Assembly: GCA_002430835.1 (NCBI GenBank)
Contig: DJDA01000041.1
Location: forward strand, 1-22,121
DNA length: 22,121 nt
Direction of reading: 5' to 3'
Source: Brevundimonas sp. UBA5936
GTDB taxonomy: Bacteria; Pseudomonadota; Alphaproteobacteria; Caulobacterales; Caulobacteraceae
Numbering within the stretch: position 1 is the stretch's first letter; every line of letters begins with the position of its first letter. This document shows, piece after piece, positions 1 to 6,748 of this stretch. The notes under the pieces are model-generated. The model saw only the letters and a list, made by a program, of their open reading frames with translations, did no database searches and was not told the origin of the DNA. Made by a program: the position numbers and the translations under genes.

Positions 1-555
1 GGCGCGCGCCTGGGCCTCGGCCGGGTCGGCGGTCAGCTGGGTGATGATGGAATCGGTCCCGGCGATGATGCCGGCGGCGTAGTCGCCCTGCCGGAAGGCC
101 GGCAGGATGTCGTTGCGGATGATGAGCGATGAATAGGCGTCGGTCAGCACGCCCTCCAGCCCATAGCCGACCTCGATCCGCACCTTGCGCTCGTTCGGCG
201 CGACGATCAGCAGGGCGCCGCCGTCGTTCTCCTTCTGACCGATGCCCCAGTGACGACCCAGCTGATAGCCGAAGTCCTCGATCTCCTGATCCTGAAGCGA
301 GGGCAGGGTGACGACGACCAACTGATCGCCGGTCTGCTGTTCCAGCGTCGCCAGCTTGCCGGTCAGGGCCTGTTCCTGTTCGGGCGTCAGTAGTTGAGCG
401 TCATCGACCACGCGGCCGGAGAGCGCTGGGAACTTGATGTCGGCAGCCAGGCTGGCGCCGGGCAGGGCGGCCAGCCACAGGACGAGGCCCAGCAGCAGCG
501 CGGGGAGCAGGCCCCGCGCCGCGCCTTCCCTCGGGGCGAGGGCGAAAGGTGTCAT
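1..555 (-). CDS. TPM-domain (YgcG-like) secreted/membrane protein, 3' end cut by window
   Basis: This is the N-terminal 185 codons of a TPM-domain protein; the frame stays open to the window edge, so the C-terminus is missing. After a charged start (MTPFALAPREG) there is a hydrophobic stretch at about residues 15-36 ending in ASLAAD, a likely signal peptide. Next comes the usual mature N-terminus of this family (FPALSGRVVDDAQLLTPEQE) and then the TPM fold: VVVTLPSLQDQEIEDFGYQL, GQKENDGGALLIVAPNERKV and RIEVGYGLEGVLTDAYSS. TPM proteins act at the cell envelope; some are phosphatases and others help photosystem II repair in plants, so no bacterial reaction can be assigned. The ATG lies 7 bases after the lemA stop with no strong Shine-Dalgarno, suggesting translational coupling. 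LemA-TPM is a frequent gene pair. Full-length relatives usually end in a membrane segment and a Gly-rich tail, which would lie outside this window. Confidence 0.9.
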   Translation of the reverse strand, partial: MTPFALAPREGAARGLLPALLLGLVLWLAALPGASLAADIKFPALSGRVVDDAQLLTPEQEQALTGKLATLEQQTGDQLVVVTLPSLQDQEIEDFGYQLGRHWGIGQKENDGGALLIVAPNERKVRIEVGYGLEGVLTDAYSSLIIRNDILPAFRQGDYAAGIIAGTDSIITQLTADPAEAQARA

Positions 556-562
556 TTCAGGC

Positions 563-1249
563 TTACTGCGCCGCCGGGGCGGGCGTGGCCGCAGGCGGCG
601 TCGATCCGGGCGCGGTCGCAGGCGCGCCGCCGCCGGGCTGGGCGCCCAGGTCGAAGTTTACCGTTGGCGCGGATTGAGCCTCGGCCGTGGCGGTGAACAG
701 CTGCATGGGCTTGGAGCCGCCGTGCAGGGTCTTGGCCCAGATCACGCTGGGGAAGGTGCGCAGCTCGGTGTTGTAGTCGCGCACGGCCTCATTGTAGTCG
801 CGGCGCGCCACGGCGATGCGGTTCTCGGTGCCTTCCAGCTGTGATTGCAGGGTCAGGAAGTTCTGGTTGGCCTGAAGCTGGGGATAGGCCTCGACCGTCA
901 CCAGCAGCCGCGACAGGGCGCTGGAAAGCTCGCCCTGGGCCTGTTGGTATTGCTGGAAGGCGGCGGCGTTATCGAGGTTGGAGGCGTCGATGTTGACGCT
1001 GGTGGCCTTGGCGCGGGCCTCGATCACCTGGGTCAGGGTGGTGCGTTCCTGAATGGCCGCGCCCTGGACGGTGGCGACCAGGTTCGGCACCAGGTCGGAG
1101 CGCCGTTGATACTGGCTCTGCACATCGGCCCAGGCGGCCTCGGCGCGTTCCTGCTTGGTCGGAATGGTGTTGTAGCCGCAGGCGCCCACGGCGGGGGCCA
1201 GGACGACGACAGCGGCGACGGCCGCGATGCGAGGCGAGAAACCAGCCAT
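563..1249 (-). CDS. lemA: LemA family protein, probable lipoprotein
   Basis: LemA family protein of 228 residues from the chosen start. An in-frame ATG lies 27 bases further upstream, but the start at 1249 has AGGAG seven bases before it and gives a compact signal peptide. Residues 7-23 are hydrophobic and end at Cys24 in VGAC-GYN, a plausible lipobox; CGYN is typical of LemA lipoproteins. The mature part is the LemA helical bundle: QERAEAAWADVQSQYQRR, then DLVPNLVATVQG (the family hallmark), the helices SALSRLLVTVEAYPQLQAN and LEGTENRIAVARRDYNEAV, and a tail rich in Pro, Ala and Gly (about residues 195-228) that is probably disordered. The molecular role of bacterial LemA is not established. 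It is an envelope protein often encoded with TPM proteins, as here. It is probably co-transcribed with the downstream TPM gene. Confidence 0.93.
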   Translation of the reverse strand: MAGFSPRIAAVAAVVVLAPAVGACGYNTIPTKQERAEAAWADVQSQYQRRSDLVPNLVATVQGAAIQERTTLTQVIEARAKATSVNIDASNLDNAAAFQQYQQAQGELSSALSRLLVTVEAYPQLQANQNFLTLQSQLEGTENRIAVARRDYNEAVRDYNTELRTFPSVIWAKTLHGGSKPMQLFTATAEAQSAPTVNFDLGAQPGGGAPATAPGSTPPAATPAPAAQ

Positions 1250-1349
1250 GAAGAAGCTCCTGCGGGCGGTCCTCATGACCGCTGATCGCTAAAGACTATC
1301 GGGCCCGGAAGGCTCCGCTTCAAGGCTGGATTTTTGCAACTTGATCCGC

Positions 1350-1461
1350 TCATCCCGGCGGAGGCCGGGATCCAGTTCTTTGGCCGTTAGTCGCGCCTGC
1401 AAGCTCATAGGTCCGCTGAGCGCGCGAGGTTCTTACTGGGCCCCGGCCTCCGCCGGGGTGA
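1350..1461. repeat. REP/BIME-like inverted repeat element between folD and lemA
   Basis: Two 27-base arms, 1350-1376 and 1435-1461, are inverted copies of each other matching at 24 of 27 positions, separated by 58 bases. Each arm is itself a hairpin around the core CCCGGCGGAGGCCGGG, bounded by TCA and CCAGT. This is the layout of an intergenic REP pair (BIME). Similar CCCGGC..GCCGGGATCCAG repeats are, from general knowledge, abundant between genes in alphaproteobacterial chromosomes. The element fills much of the 232-base gap between folD (ending 1482) and lemA (starting 1249), both on the minus strand. It may weaken read-through or stabilise the folD mRNA end. Neither arm is followed by a T-run, so it is not a standard terminator. 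Confidence 0.75.
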
Positions 1462-1481
1462 GCGGGAAGAGGGAGCGATCC

Positions 1482-2405
1482 TCAGCCGTTCAGGTCTTCC
1501 GGCGCCACGCCCGCCGCGCGGCAGGCGGCGGTGTAGGTGTTGGCCAGCAGGCAGGCGATGGTCATGGGGCCGACGCCGCCGGGAACGGGCGTGATGCGGC
1601 CGGCGACCTCGACCGCCTCGTTGAAGTCCACGTCGCCGACGACGCGGGTCTTGCCTTCAGCGGCCTTGACCGGATCGCGCGAGGGGACGCGGTTGATGCC
1701 CACGTCGATGACGGTCGCGCCCGGCTTGATCCAGTCGCCCTTGATCATCTCCGGGCGGCCGACGGCGGCTACCAGAATGTCGGCCGTGCGGCACAGGGCG
1801 GGCAGGTCGCGGGTGCGCGAGTGGGCCACGGTGACGGTGCAGCTTTCGCCCAGCAGCAGTTGCGCCATCGGCTTGCCGACGATGTTGGAGCGGCCGACGA
1901 TGACGGCGTTCAGGCCTGAAAGATCGCCCAACTGATCCTTCAGCAGCATCAGGCTGCCCAGCGGCGTGCAGGGGATCATGCCCGGCAGGCCGACGGCCAG
2001 GCGTCCGGCGTTGACGACGTGGAAGCCGTCCACGTCCTTGTCCGGCGAGATGGCGTCCAGAACGGCGGCCGAATCGATGTGCTTGGGCAGGGGCAGCTGC
2101 ACCAGGATGCCGTGGATGCCCGCATCGGCGTTCAGCGACGCGATCAGGGCCAGCAGCTCGGCTTGAGTCGTTTCGGCGGGCAGGCGGTGGGTGTCGGACC
2201 GCATCCCGGCCTTCAGCGTCGTCTCGCCCTTGTTGCGGACATAGAGCTGGCTGGCGGGGTCTTCGCCGACGATGACGACGGCCAGGCCGGGCTTGACGCC
2301 GTGGGCGGATTCCAGCCGTGCGGCGGCCGCTGCGACGCGCTCCACCAGGGTCTGGGAGAAGGCCTTGCCGTCGATCAGCGAGGCGCGGGCGGGTTCGACA
2401 GCCAT
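1482..2405 (-). CDS. folD: Bifunctional methylenetetrahydrofolate dehydrogenase / methenyltetrahydrofolate cyclohydrolase
   Basis: FolD interconverts 5,10-methylene-THF and 10-formyl-THF in the cytosol, supplying one-carbon units for purines and formyl-Met-tRNA. The protein has 307 residues from the chosen start. An ATG four codons upstream is also in frame, but the start at 2405 has GGAG at 6 bases' spacing. Visible family features are the catalytic Tyr55-x3-Lys59 (YVRNK), the substrate loop ILVQLPLP (100-107), DKDVDGFHVVNAGRL (122-136), the NADP-binding segment VGRSNIVGKPMAQLL (170-184), and the C-terminal signature PVPGGVGPMT (273-282). Length and motifs are normal for an active enzyme. 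It lies alone on the minus strand, divergent from the PPC-repeat gene. Confidence 0.97.
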   Translation of the reverse strand: MAVEPARASLIDGKAFSQTLVERVAAAAARLESAHGVKPGLAVVIVGEDPASQLYVRNKGETTLKAGMRSDTHRLPAETTQAELLALIASLNADAGIHGILVQLPLPKHIDSAAVLDAISPDKDVDGFHVVNAGRLAVGLPGMIPCTPLGSLMLLKDQLGDLSGLNAVIVGRSNIVGKPMAQLLLGESCTVTVAHSRTRDLPALCRTADILVAAVGRPEMIKGDWIKPGATVIDVGINRVPSRDPVKAAEGKTRVVGDVDFNEAVEVAGRITPVPGGVGPMTIACLLANTYTAACRAAGVAPEDLNG

Positions 2406-2446
2406 AATTGGCTCCATCTGCCGGGAACTGGAAAGCGTTGCCGCGA

Positions 2447-2477
2447 TTTACAGGCGCTGCGGTTCGGCGTCTATGAT
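2447..2477 (+). promoter_or_regulatory. Possible promoter of the five-repeat PPC protein
   Basis: In the 93-base gap between divergent folD and the PPC-repeat gene, TTTACA (2447-2452) and TATGAT (2472-2477) resemble -35 and -10 boxes. Their spacer is 19 bases, longer than ideal. Transcription would begin about 15-20 bases before the ATG at 2499. This is only a sequence match. Confidence 0.3.
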
Positions 2478-2498
2478 GACGCCAGCAAAGAGGTTTTT

Positions 2499-4313
2499 AT
2501 GCGTTATTCCCTGCTCGCGGCGGTCAGTGCTGTCGCTCTTCTCTCCACCGGCGCCGCCTGGGCCCAGTCGGCGACCGACGCCCGGCTGGGGGATAACATC
2601 CGCGGTCGGCTGGAAGATGGCGACGCCCGCACGCGCGGCAGCGACGGCTATCGCTATGACGACTACCGCGTGAATCTGCGCGCCGGTCAGCGGCTGGAAG
2701 CCGAGATGACGTCGGACGATTTCGACACCTATCTGGAAGTCTACGCCGAAGGCTCCCTGCGGGAGTCGCTGGCCAGCGACGATGACAGCGCGGGCGACCT
2801 GAACGCGCGTCTGCGGTTCACCGCGCCCGAAGCCGGGGTCTACATCGTGCGGGCCCGCACCTTCTCCGGCATCGAGACCGGCGACTATCAGCTGTCGCTG
2901 AAGGAGCGCGCCGCGCCGCGGATGCCGCGGCCGGGCCGCATCGCCATCGGCCGCGATGAGACGGGCAGCCTGGGCTCCAGCAGCGCCGAGGATGACGACG
3001 GCAAGCGTTACGACGCCTACGCCTTCCGCGCATCGGCGGGCGAGCGGGTGAAGATCGATCTGCAGTCCGAGGACTTCGACAGCTTCTTGCGTGTCGGCCG
3101 TATCGTGAACGGCGCCTTCTTGCAGATGGCCGAGAACGACGACGGCGGCTCCAGCCTGAACGCGCGCCTCGTATTCACGGCGCCGCAGGCGGGGGAATAT
3201 CTGATCCGCGCCACCTCCTATAACGGCTCGGCCGAGGGCGACTACCGCCTGTCGATGGAGCAGGGGCCGCCTGCGCCGACGGCGACGTCGGTGACGGTCG
3301 GCGAGGAGACGCGGGGCCGTCTGACCTCGGACAGCGCGACCAGCGATTCCGGCGCTCCGACCGACCTGTATCGTTTCAGCGGCCGAGCGGGGCAGCGTGT
3401 GGCTATCACCATGAAGGCGGACGGCTTCGACACCTATCTTGAGTTGTTCGACGCCAACCACAACAGCCTGGCGACTGACGACGACAGCGCCGGCGACCTG
3501 AACGCTCGCCTGACCCACACCCTGGCTGAGGACGGCGACTACCTGATCGAGGCGCGCGCCTTCTCCAGCGGCGAGGGCCCCTACACGCTGAACATCGAAG
3601 AGATCGCACCGCCGCCGCCGCCTTCGGCCATCGCATTCGGCCAGACAGTCGAGGGCGAACTGACCAACAGCGACGCCACCGATGATGACGGACGCCTGTA
3701 TGACGCCTTCGTCTTCAGCGGAACCGAGGGGCAGCGCATCCAGGCCGTGATGCGATCCGGCGATTTCGACGCCTATCTGCAGCTGAGCGAAAACGGCGAG
3801 GAGTTCAGCGAGATCGCCAGCGACGACGACGGTCTGGGTCAGGGAACGGACGCGCGTCTGATCTTCACCCTGCCGGAAACCGGCGAGTATGTGCTGCGTG
3901 CACGGTCATGGTCGCGCGACGCCAAGGGCCTTTATGCGCTGGAGCTGCAGGATCTGGGCGACGAACCTTCGCCGGGCAGCCTGCTGATCGGCTCGACGGT
4001 GCGCGGACGGTTGAGCGAGCGGGCCAGCCTTACCGACGACGGCGTCTACTACGACGCCTATCATTTCAAGGCCAAGGCGGATGAGAAGCTGCGCTTCACC
4101 CTGATCGCCAGCAGCTTCGACGCCGTGGTCGAGGTCGGCGAGGACAAGGACGGCGACTACTTCAAGCTGGAGGAGGATGACGACAGCCTGTCGGACACCC
4201 ACGCCCGCCTGAACTGGACGGCTCCGCGCGACGGTTCCTATGTGCTGCGCGCCCGTAGTTTCGGCTCCAACTCGACCGGCGACTATGTGCTGATCACGGA
4301 GCGGCAGCCCTGA
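2499..4313 (+). CDS. Secreted protein with five tandem PPC-like (pre-peptidase C-terminal type) beta domains
   Basis: The protein has 604 residues. The ATG at 2499 is preceded by AAAGAGG at 5 bases' spacing; the frame stays open upstream but that part is antisense to folD. Residues 1-23 form a Sec signal peptide with an AWA-Q cleavage site. The rest is five repeats of about 110-117 residues, roughly 26-138, 139-256, 259-369, 373-486 and 489-602. Each runs G-x-T-x-G-x-L, (D)DDG..YD.Y.F, a G-(Q/E)-(R/K)-(V/I/L) turn, DFD(T/S)(Y/F)L, an acidic loop such as SDDDSAGDLNARL, then FTAPEAG-Y-(L/V)-(I/L)-RA and GDY-L. This matches the layout of PPC domains, small beta-sandwiches found on secreted proteases and surface proteins. 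No catalytic domain is attached and there is no cysteine. The role may be binding or adhesion, perhaps with calcium at the Asp loops (inference). A two-repeat relative lies at 5414-6175. Confidence 0.85.
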   Translation: MRYSLLAAVSAVALLSTGAAWAQSATDARLGDNIRGRLEDGDARTRGSDGYRYDDYRVNLRAGQRLEAEMTSDDFDTYLEVYAEGSLRESLASDDDSAGDLNARLRFTAPEAGVYIVRARTFSGIETGDYQLSLKERAAPRMPRPGRIAIGRDETGSLGSSSAEDDDGKRYDAYAFRASAGERVKIDLQSEDFDSFLRVGRIVNGAFLQMAENDDGGSSLNARLVFTAPQAGEYLIRATSYNGSAEGDYRLSMEQGPPAPTATSVTVGEETRGRLTSDSATSDSGAPTDLYRFSGRAGQRVAITMKADGFDTYLELFDANHNSLATDDDSAGDLNARLTHTLAEDGDYLIEARAFSSGEGPYTLNIEEIAPPPPPSAIAFGQTVEGELTNSDATDDDGRLYDAFVFSGTEGQRIQAVMRSGDFDAYLQLSENGEEFSEIASDDDGLGQGTDARLIFTLPETGEYVLRARSWSRDAKGLYALELQDLGDEPSPGSLLIGSTVRGRLSERASLTDDGVYYDAYHFKAKADEKLRFTLIASSFDAVVEVGEDKDGDYFKLEEDDDSLSDTHARLNWTAPRDGSYVLRARSFGSNSTGDYVLITERQP

Positions 4314-5362
4314 GCGAACCTGACGACGCCGCCGCCTCGGCCCTGATCCTGGGCCGGAAAGACCAGCACCTGGACGTGGTGCTGGCCGGCGGCGGGCGTC
4401 ACGCCCTGTCGGCGGGGTTCGACGACTGGCGGTTCGTGCACGAGGCGCTGCCGGACCTGGACCATGCGCGGATCGACCTGGGCGTCGATTTCCTGGGACG
4501 GCGGCTGAAGGCGCCGTTTCTGATCAGCGCCATGACCGGAGGCCCGGCGCGCGCCGAGGCGATCAACGCCCGCCTGGCCGAGGCGGCCCAGCACCTGGGC
4601 ATCGCCCTGGCCGTCGGCTCGCAGCGCGCGGCGCTGGAAGGCGGCGCGGCGGGCGGGCTGGACTTCTCGCTGCGGCTGAAGGCGCCGGATACGCCCATCC
4701 TGGCCAATATCGGCGCGGCCCAGCTGACGCGCGGCTTCGGCCGGGACGAGGCGCGCCGGGCGCTGGATATGATCGGCGCGGACGCCCTGGTCGTTCACCT
4801 GAACCCGCTTCAAGAGGCCTGCCAGCCTGAGGGAGATCGCGACTGGTGGGGCGTGGGCGCGGCGCTTCAGGCGCTGATCCGCGACCTGGACGCGCCGGTC
4901 ATCGTCAAGGAGACGGGGGCCGGGATTTCCGCTGTCACCGCTCAGCGCCTGATCGCCATGGGCGCGGCGGGGGTCGATGTCGCGGGGGCGGGCGGCGCCA
5001 ACTGGGGCCTGATCGAGGGCGAGCGCGCGACCGAACCGGCGGACAAGGCGCATGCCCTGGCCTTCGCCGACTGGGGCATACCGACTGCGCGCGCCCTGGC
5101 CGAAACGCGCAACGCCTTGCCGGACGCCCTGCTGATCGGATCGGGCGGCGTGCGCGACGGGGTGGATGCGGCCAAGGCGATCCGTCTGGGCGCCGACGTC
5201 GTCGGCATGGCTTCGGGCGTCATCCAGGCGGCGACCGTCTCGACCGAGGCGGTCATCGATCAGTTCCGGCTCGCCATTCGGCAACTGCGAACTGTCTGTT
5301 TTTGCGTAAACGCTTCAAATTTAGCGGCGTTGAAACGAGTTCCATTGCTTCCTGTCAAATAA
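4310..5362 (+). CDS. fni: Type 2 isopentenyl-diphosphate delta-isomerase (FMN-dependent)
   Basis: Fni interconverts IPP and DMAPP with reduced FMN and Mg2+, feeding isoprenoid synthesis. The usual start codons allow only GTG at 4376, giving 328 residues but cutting off the conserved N-terminal GRKDQHL. The frame continues upstream to a CTG at 4310 that overlaps the preceding stop (CCCTGA), with GGAG about 8 bases before it, giving 350 residues, the usual family length. I therefore place the start there; confidence in the gene is high and in this start moderate. Family motifs with this numbering are RK 16-17 and His20, SAMTGG 73-78, GSQRA 103-107, HLNPLQE 163-169, KETGAG 200-205, GVDVAGAGGANW about 221-232 and, later, GSGGVRDGVDAAKAIRLGA. 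The gene is translationally coupled to the PPC-repeat gene, though no functional link is evident. Confidence 0.92.
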   Translation: MSEPDDAAASALILGRKDQHLDVVLAGGGRHALSAGFDDWRFVHEALPDLDHARIDLGVDFLGRRLKAPFLISAMTGGPARAEAINARLAEAAQHLGIALAVGSQRAALEGGAAGGLDFSLRLKAPDTPILANIGAAQLTRGFGRDEARRALDMIGADALVVHLNPLQEACQPEGDRDWWGVGAALQALIRDLDAPVIVKETGAGISAVTAQRLIAMGAAGVDVAGAGGANWGLIEGERATEPADKAHALAFADWGIPTARALAETRNALPDALLIGSGGVRDGVDAAKAIRLGADVVGMASGVIQAATVSTEAVIDQFRLAIRQLRTVCFCVNASNLAALKRVPLLPVK

Positions 5363-5413
5363 GCTGGGCATTTTCGCCCCCTGCGTTTTTGCGTCGCACC
5401 CAAGGAGATTCCC

Positions 5414-6175
5414 ATGCGCGCCCTGTTGATGACGTCGGTCCTCGCGTCCTCCCTGATTTTGGCCGGCGCCGCCGCGGCCCAGAGCTCCATCCGGCCTGGG
5501 CAGACCGTGACCGGCAATTTCAGCAGCAAGGACGCCCGTATGGACGACGGGTCGCACTACCGCTGCTATGTGGTGCAGACCCAGGCGGGGCAGGCCTATA
5601 CGGTGACCATGCAGTCTGAGGACTTTGACACCTTCCTGATGGCGGGCGCCGGCACGGATTGCGACGAGACCTCGGTGACGAACGACGACGGCCCTGACAT
5701 GGGCACGGACTCGCAACTGCGCTTTGTCTCCAACGGTGGAAACTGGATCATCCGGGCCAACACCCTGAGCGAGGGGCAGACCGGCTCCTTCCGCCTTAGC
5801 GTCTCGGAAGGCCAGCGCCTGCGCCCGACCACTCAGATCGTGCCGATCTCGGTCGGTGAAAGCCGCCAGGGCCGACTGGAGTTCAGCGACCGTCAGGCTG
5901 ACGACGGCTCCTTCTACGACTGCTACGTCCTGAACGTCAGCCGCGGGGGCAATGTCTCGGTTCGCATGGATTCGGCGCAGTTCGACGCCTACCTCTCGCT
6001 GCACGAAGGGCCGCAGTGCGACGGCGACAGCCTGGCCTCCGACGATGACAGCGGCGGCGGCACCAGCGCCATGGTCACTCAGAATCTGCGCCCCGGCTCC
6101 TATTCCTTCCGCGCCAACAGCCTCAGCTCGGCGCAGGAAGGCGACTATACCGTCTCCGTCACGACGATGCGCTGA
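5414..6175 (+). CDS. Secreted protein with two PPC-like domains, each with a probable disulfide
   Basis: The protein has 253 residues. The ATG is preceded by AAGGAGA at good spacing. Residues 1-22 form a Sec signal peptide (cleavage near AAA-QS). Two related domains follow, about 26-131 and 140-251. They have the same layout as the repeats of the 604-residue protein encoded upstream: DDGS.Y.CYV, EDFDTFL or AQFDAYL, an Asp-rich loop (NDDGPDMGTDSQLRF; SDDDSGGGTSAM), and an IIRAN / SFRAN strand followed by GSFRLSV or GDYTVSV. Each domain has one cysteine pair at identical spacing, Cys51/Cys83 and Cys170/Cys202, suggesting an intradomain disulfide in the periplasm or outside the cell. The large relative has no cysteine. 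Function is unknown. The gene has a 51-base upstream gap and ends in a strong terminator, so it may be its own unit. Confidence 0.82.
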   Translation: MRALLMTSVLASSLILAGAAAAQSSIRPGQTVTGNFSSKDARMDDGSHYRCYVVQTQAGQAYTVTMQSEDFDTFLMAGAGTDCDETSVTNDDGPDMGTDSQLRFVSNGGNWIIRANTLSEGQTGSFRLSVSEGQRLRPTTQIVPISVGESRQGRLEFSDRQADDGSFYDCYVLNVSRGGNVSVRMDSAQFDAYLSLHEGPQCDGDSLASDDDSGGGTSAMVTQNLRPGSYSFRANSLSSAQEGDYTVSVTTMR

Positions 6176-6180
6176 CAAGG

Positions 6181-6210
6181 AAAAGGCCCCGGTTTCGCCG
6201 GGGCCTTTTT
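6181..6210. terminator. Bidirectional intrinsic terminator
   Basis: An exact 12-bp stem (AAAAGGCCCCGG paired with CCGGGGCCTTTT) with a 5-base loop TTTCG is followed by T on the plus strand and, read in reverse, by an equivalent T-run from the leading A tract. It ends the plus-strand two-domain PPC gene five bases after its stop and directly abuts the convergent minus-strand gene, whose stop codon starts at 6212. Confidence 0.92.
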
Positions 6211-6692
6211 CAATAGAAGACGCTGTCTGATGCGGAAGGCTGGTCGAGCGCTGACTGACGCGCCTCGCGTTCGGCGGCGTAGTCGGGCTGAGGCGCATCG
6301 AACCCGAAGCCGTAGTCGTCTCGTTCCAGCTGTGGCGCAGGCTGAGGCGGCGAGGGGCGGGCGATGGTCGGCGGCGCTTCCTGTTCGGGCAACGGCGGCA
6401 GGTCGGGCGTCAGCTCCAGCCAGGCGCTTTCGACATAGGGTTCGTCCTCGCCGGGCAGGGCGGCGAGCCGTTCGGGATCGTGCTCGTATCCGTCCCGCAA
6501 CTCCCCAACAGCCATGATGGAGCCGACCGGCAGGTCCGGCTCGACGGGCGGCACGACGTCGATGGCGACGGCCGGGCCGGGCGCTCGCCCGCCATGCGCC
6601 GCCGAAGTCGAGTTCCAGGCGGCCCAGCCCGCCGCGCCCAGTCCGGTCAGGACCAGGGCGGCGGAGGCCAGAATGACGGCGCTTTTATTCAT
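6210..6692 (-). CDS. Small proline-rich protein with N-terminal membrane anchor, function unknown
   Basis: I do not recognise this family. From the ATG at 6692 it has 160 residues; a TTG start at 6752 is possible but would put 20 charged residues before the hydrophobic segment and overlap the hutH stop. Residues 4-25 are hydrophobic (AVILASAALVLTGLGAAGWAAW) and read as a signal anchor or uncleaved signal peptide. The remainder is acidic and rich in Pro, Glu and Ala, with a PPLPEQEAPP to PSPPQPAPQ stretch and no cysteine, so probably a disordered periplasmic tail. It starts 57 bases after hutH ends, on the same strand, so it could be transcribed from the hutU-hutH promoter, but nothing in it suggests histidine metabolism. 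Only a weak AGGA lies about 11 bases upstream of the ATG. It could be lineage-specific. Confidence 0.6.
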   Translation of the reverse strand: MNKSAVILASAALVLTGLGAAGWAAWNSTSAAHGGRAPGPAVAIDVVPPVEPDLPVGSIMAVGELRDGYEHDPERLAALPGEDEPYVESAWLELTPDLPPLPEQEAPPTIARPSPPQPAPQLERDDYGFGFDAPQPDYAAEREARQSALDQPSASDSVFY

Positions 6693-6748
6693 GGTCGGCG
6701 GCGTCCTGCGTTCGCTCTGGATACGAAAGCGCTCAACCGCCGTCCGGT

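Noticed and set aside
2019..2498. Upstream extension of the PPC-repeat frame
   Set aside because: The extension is antisense to folD. A signal peptide and ribosome site at 2499 mark the true start.
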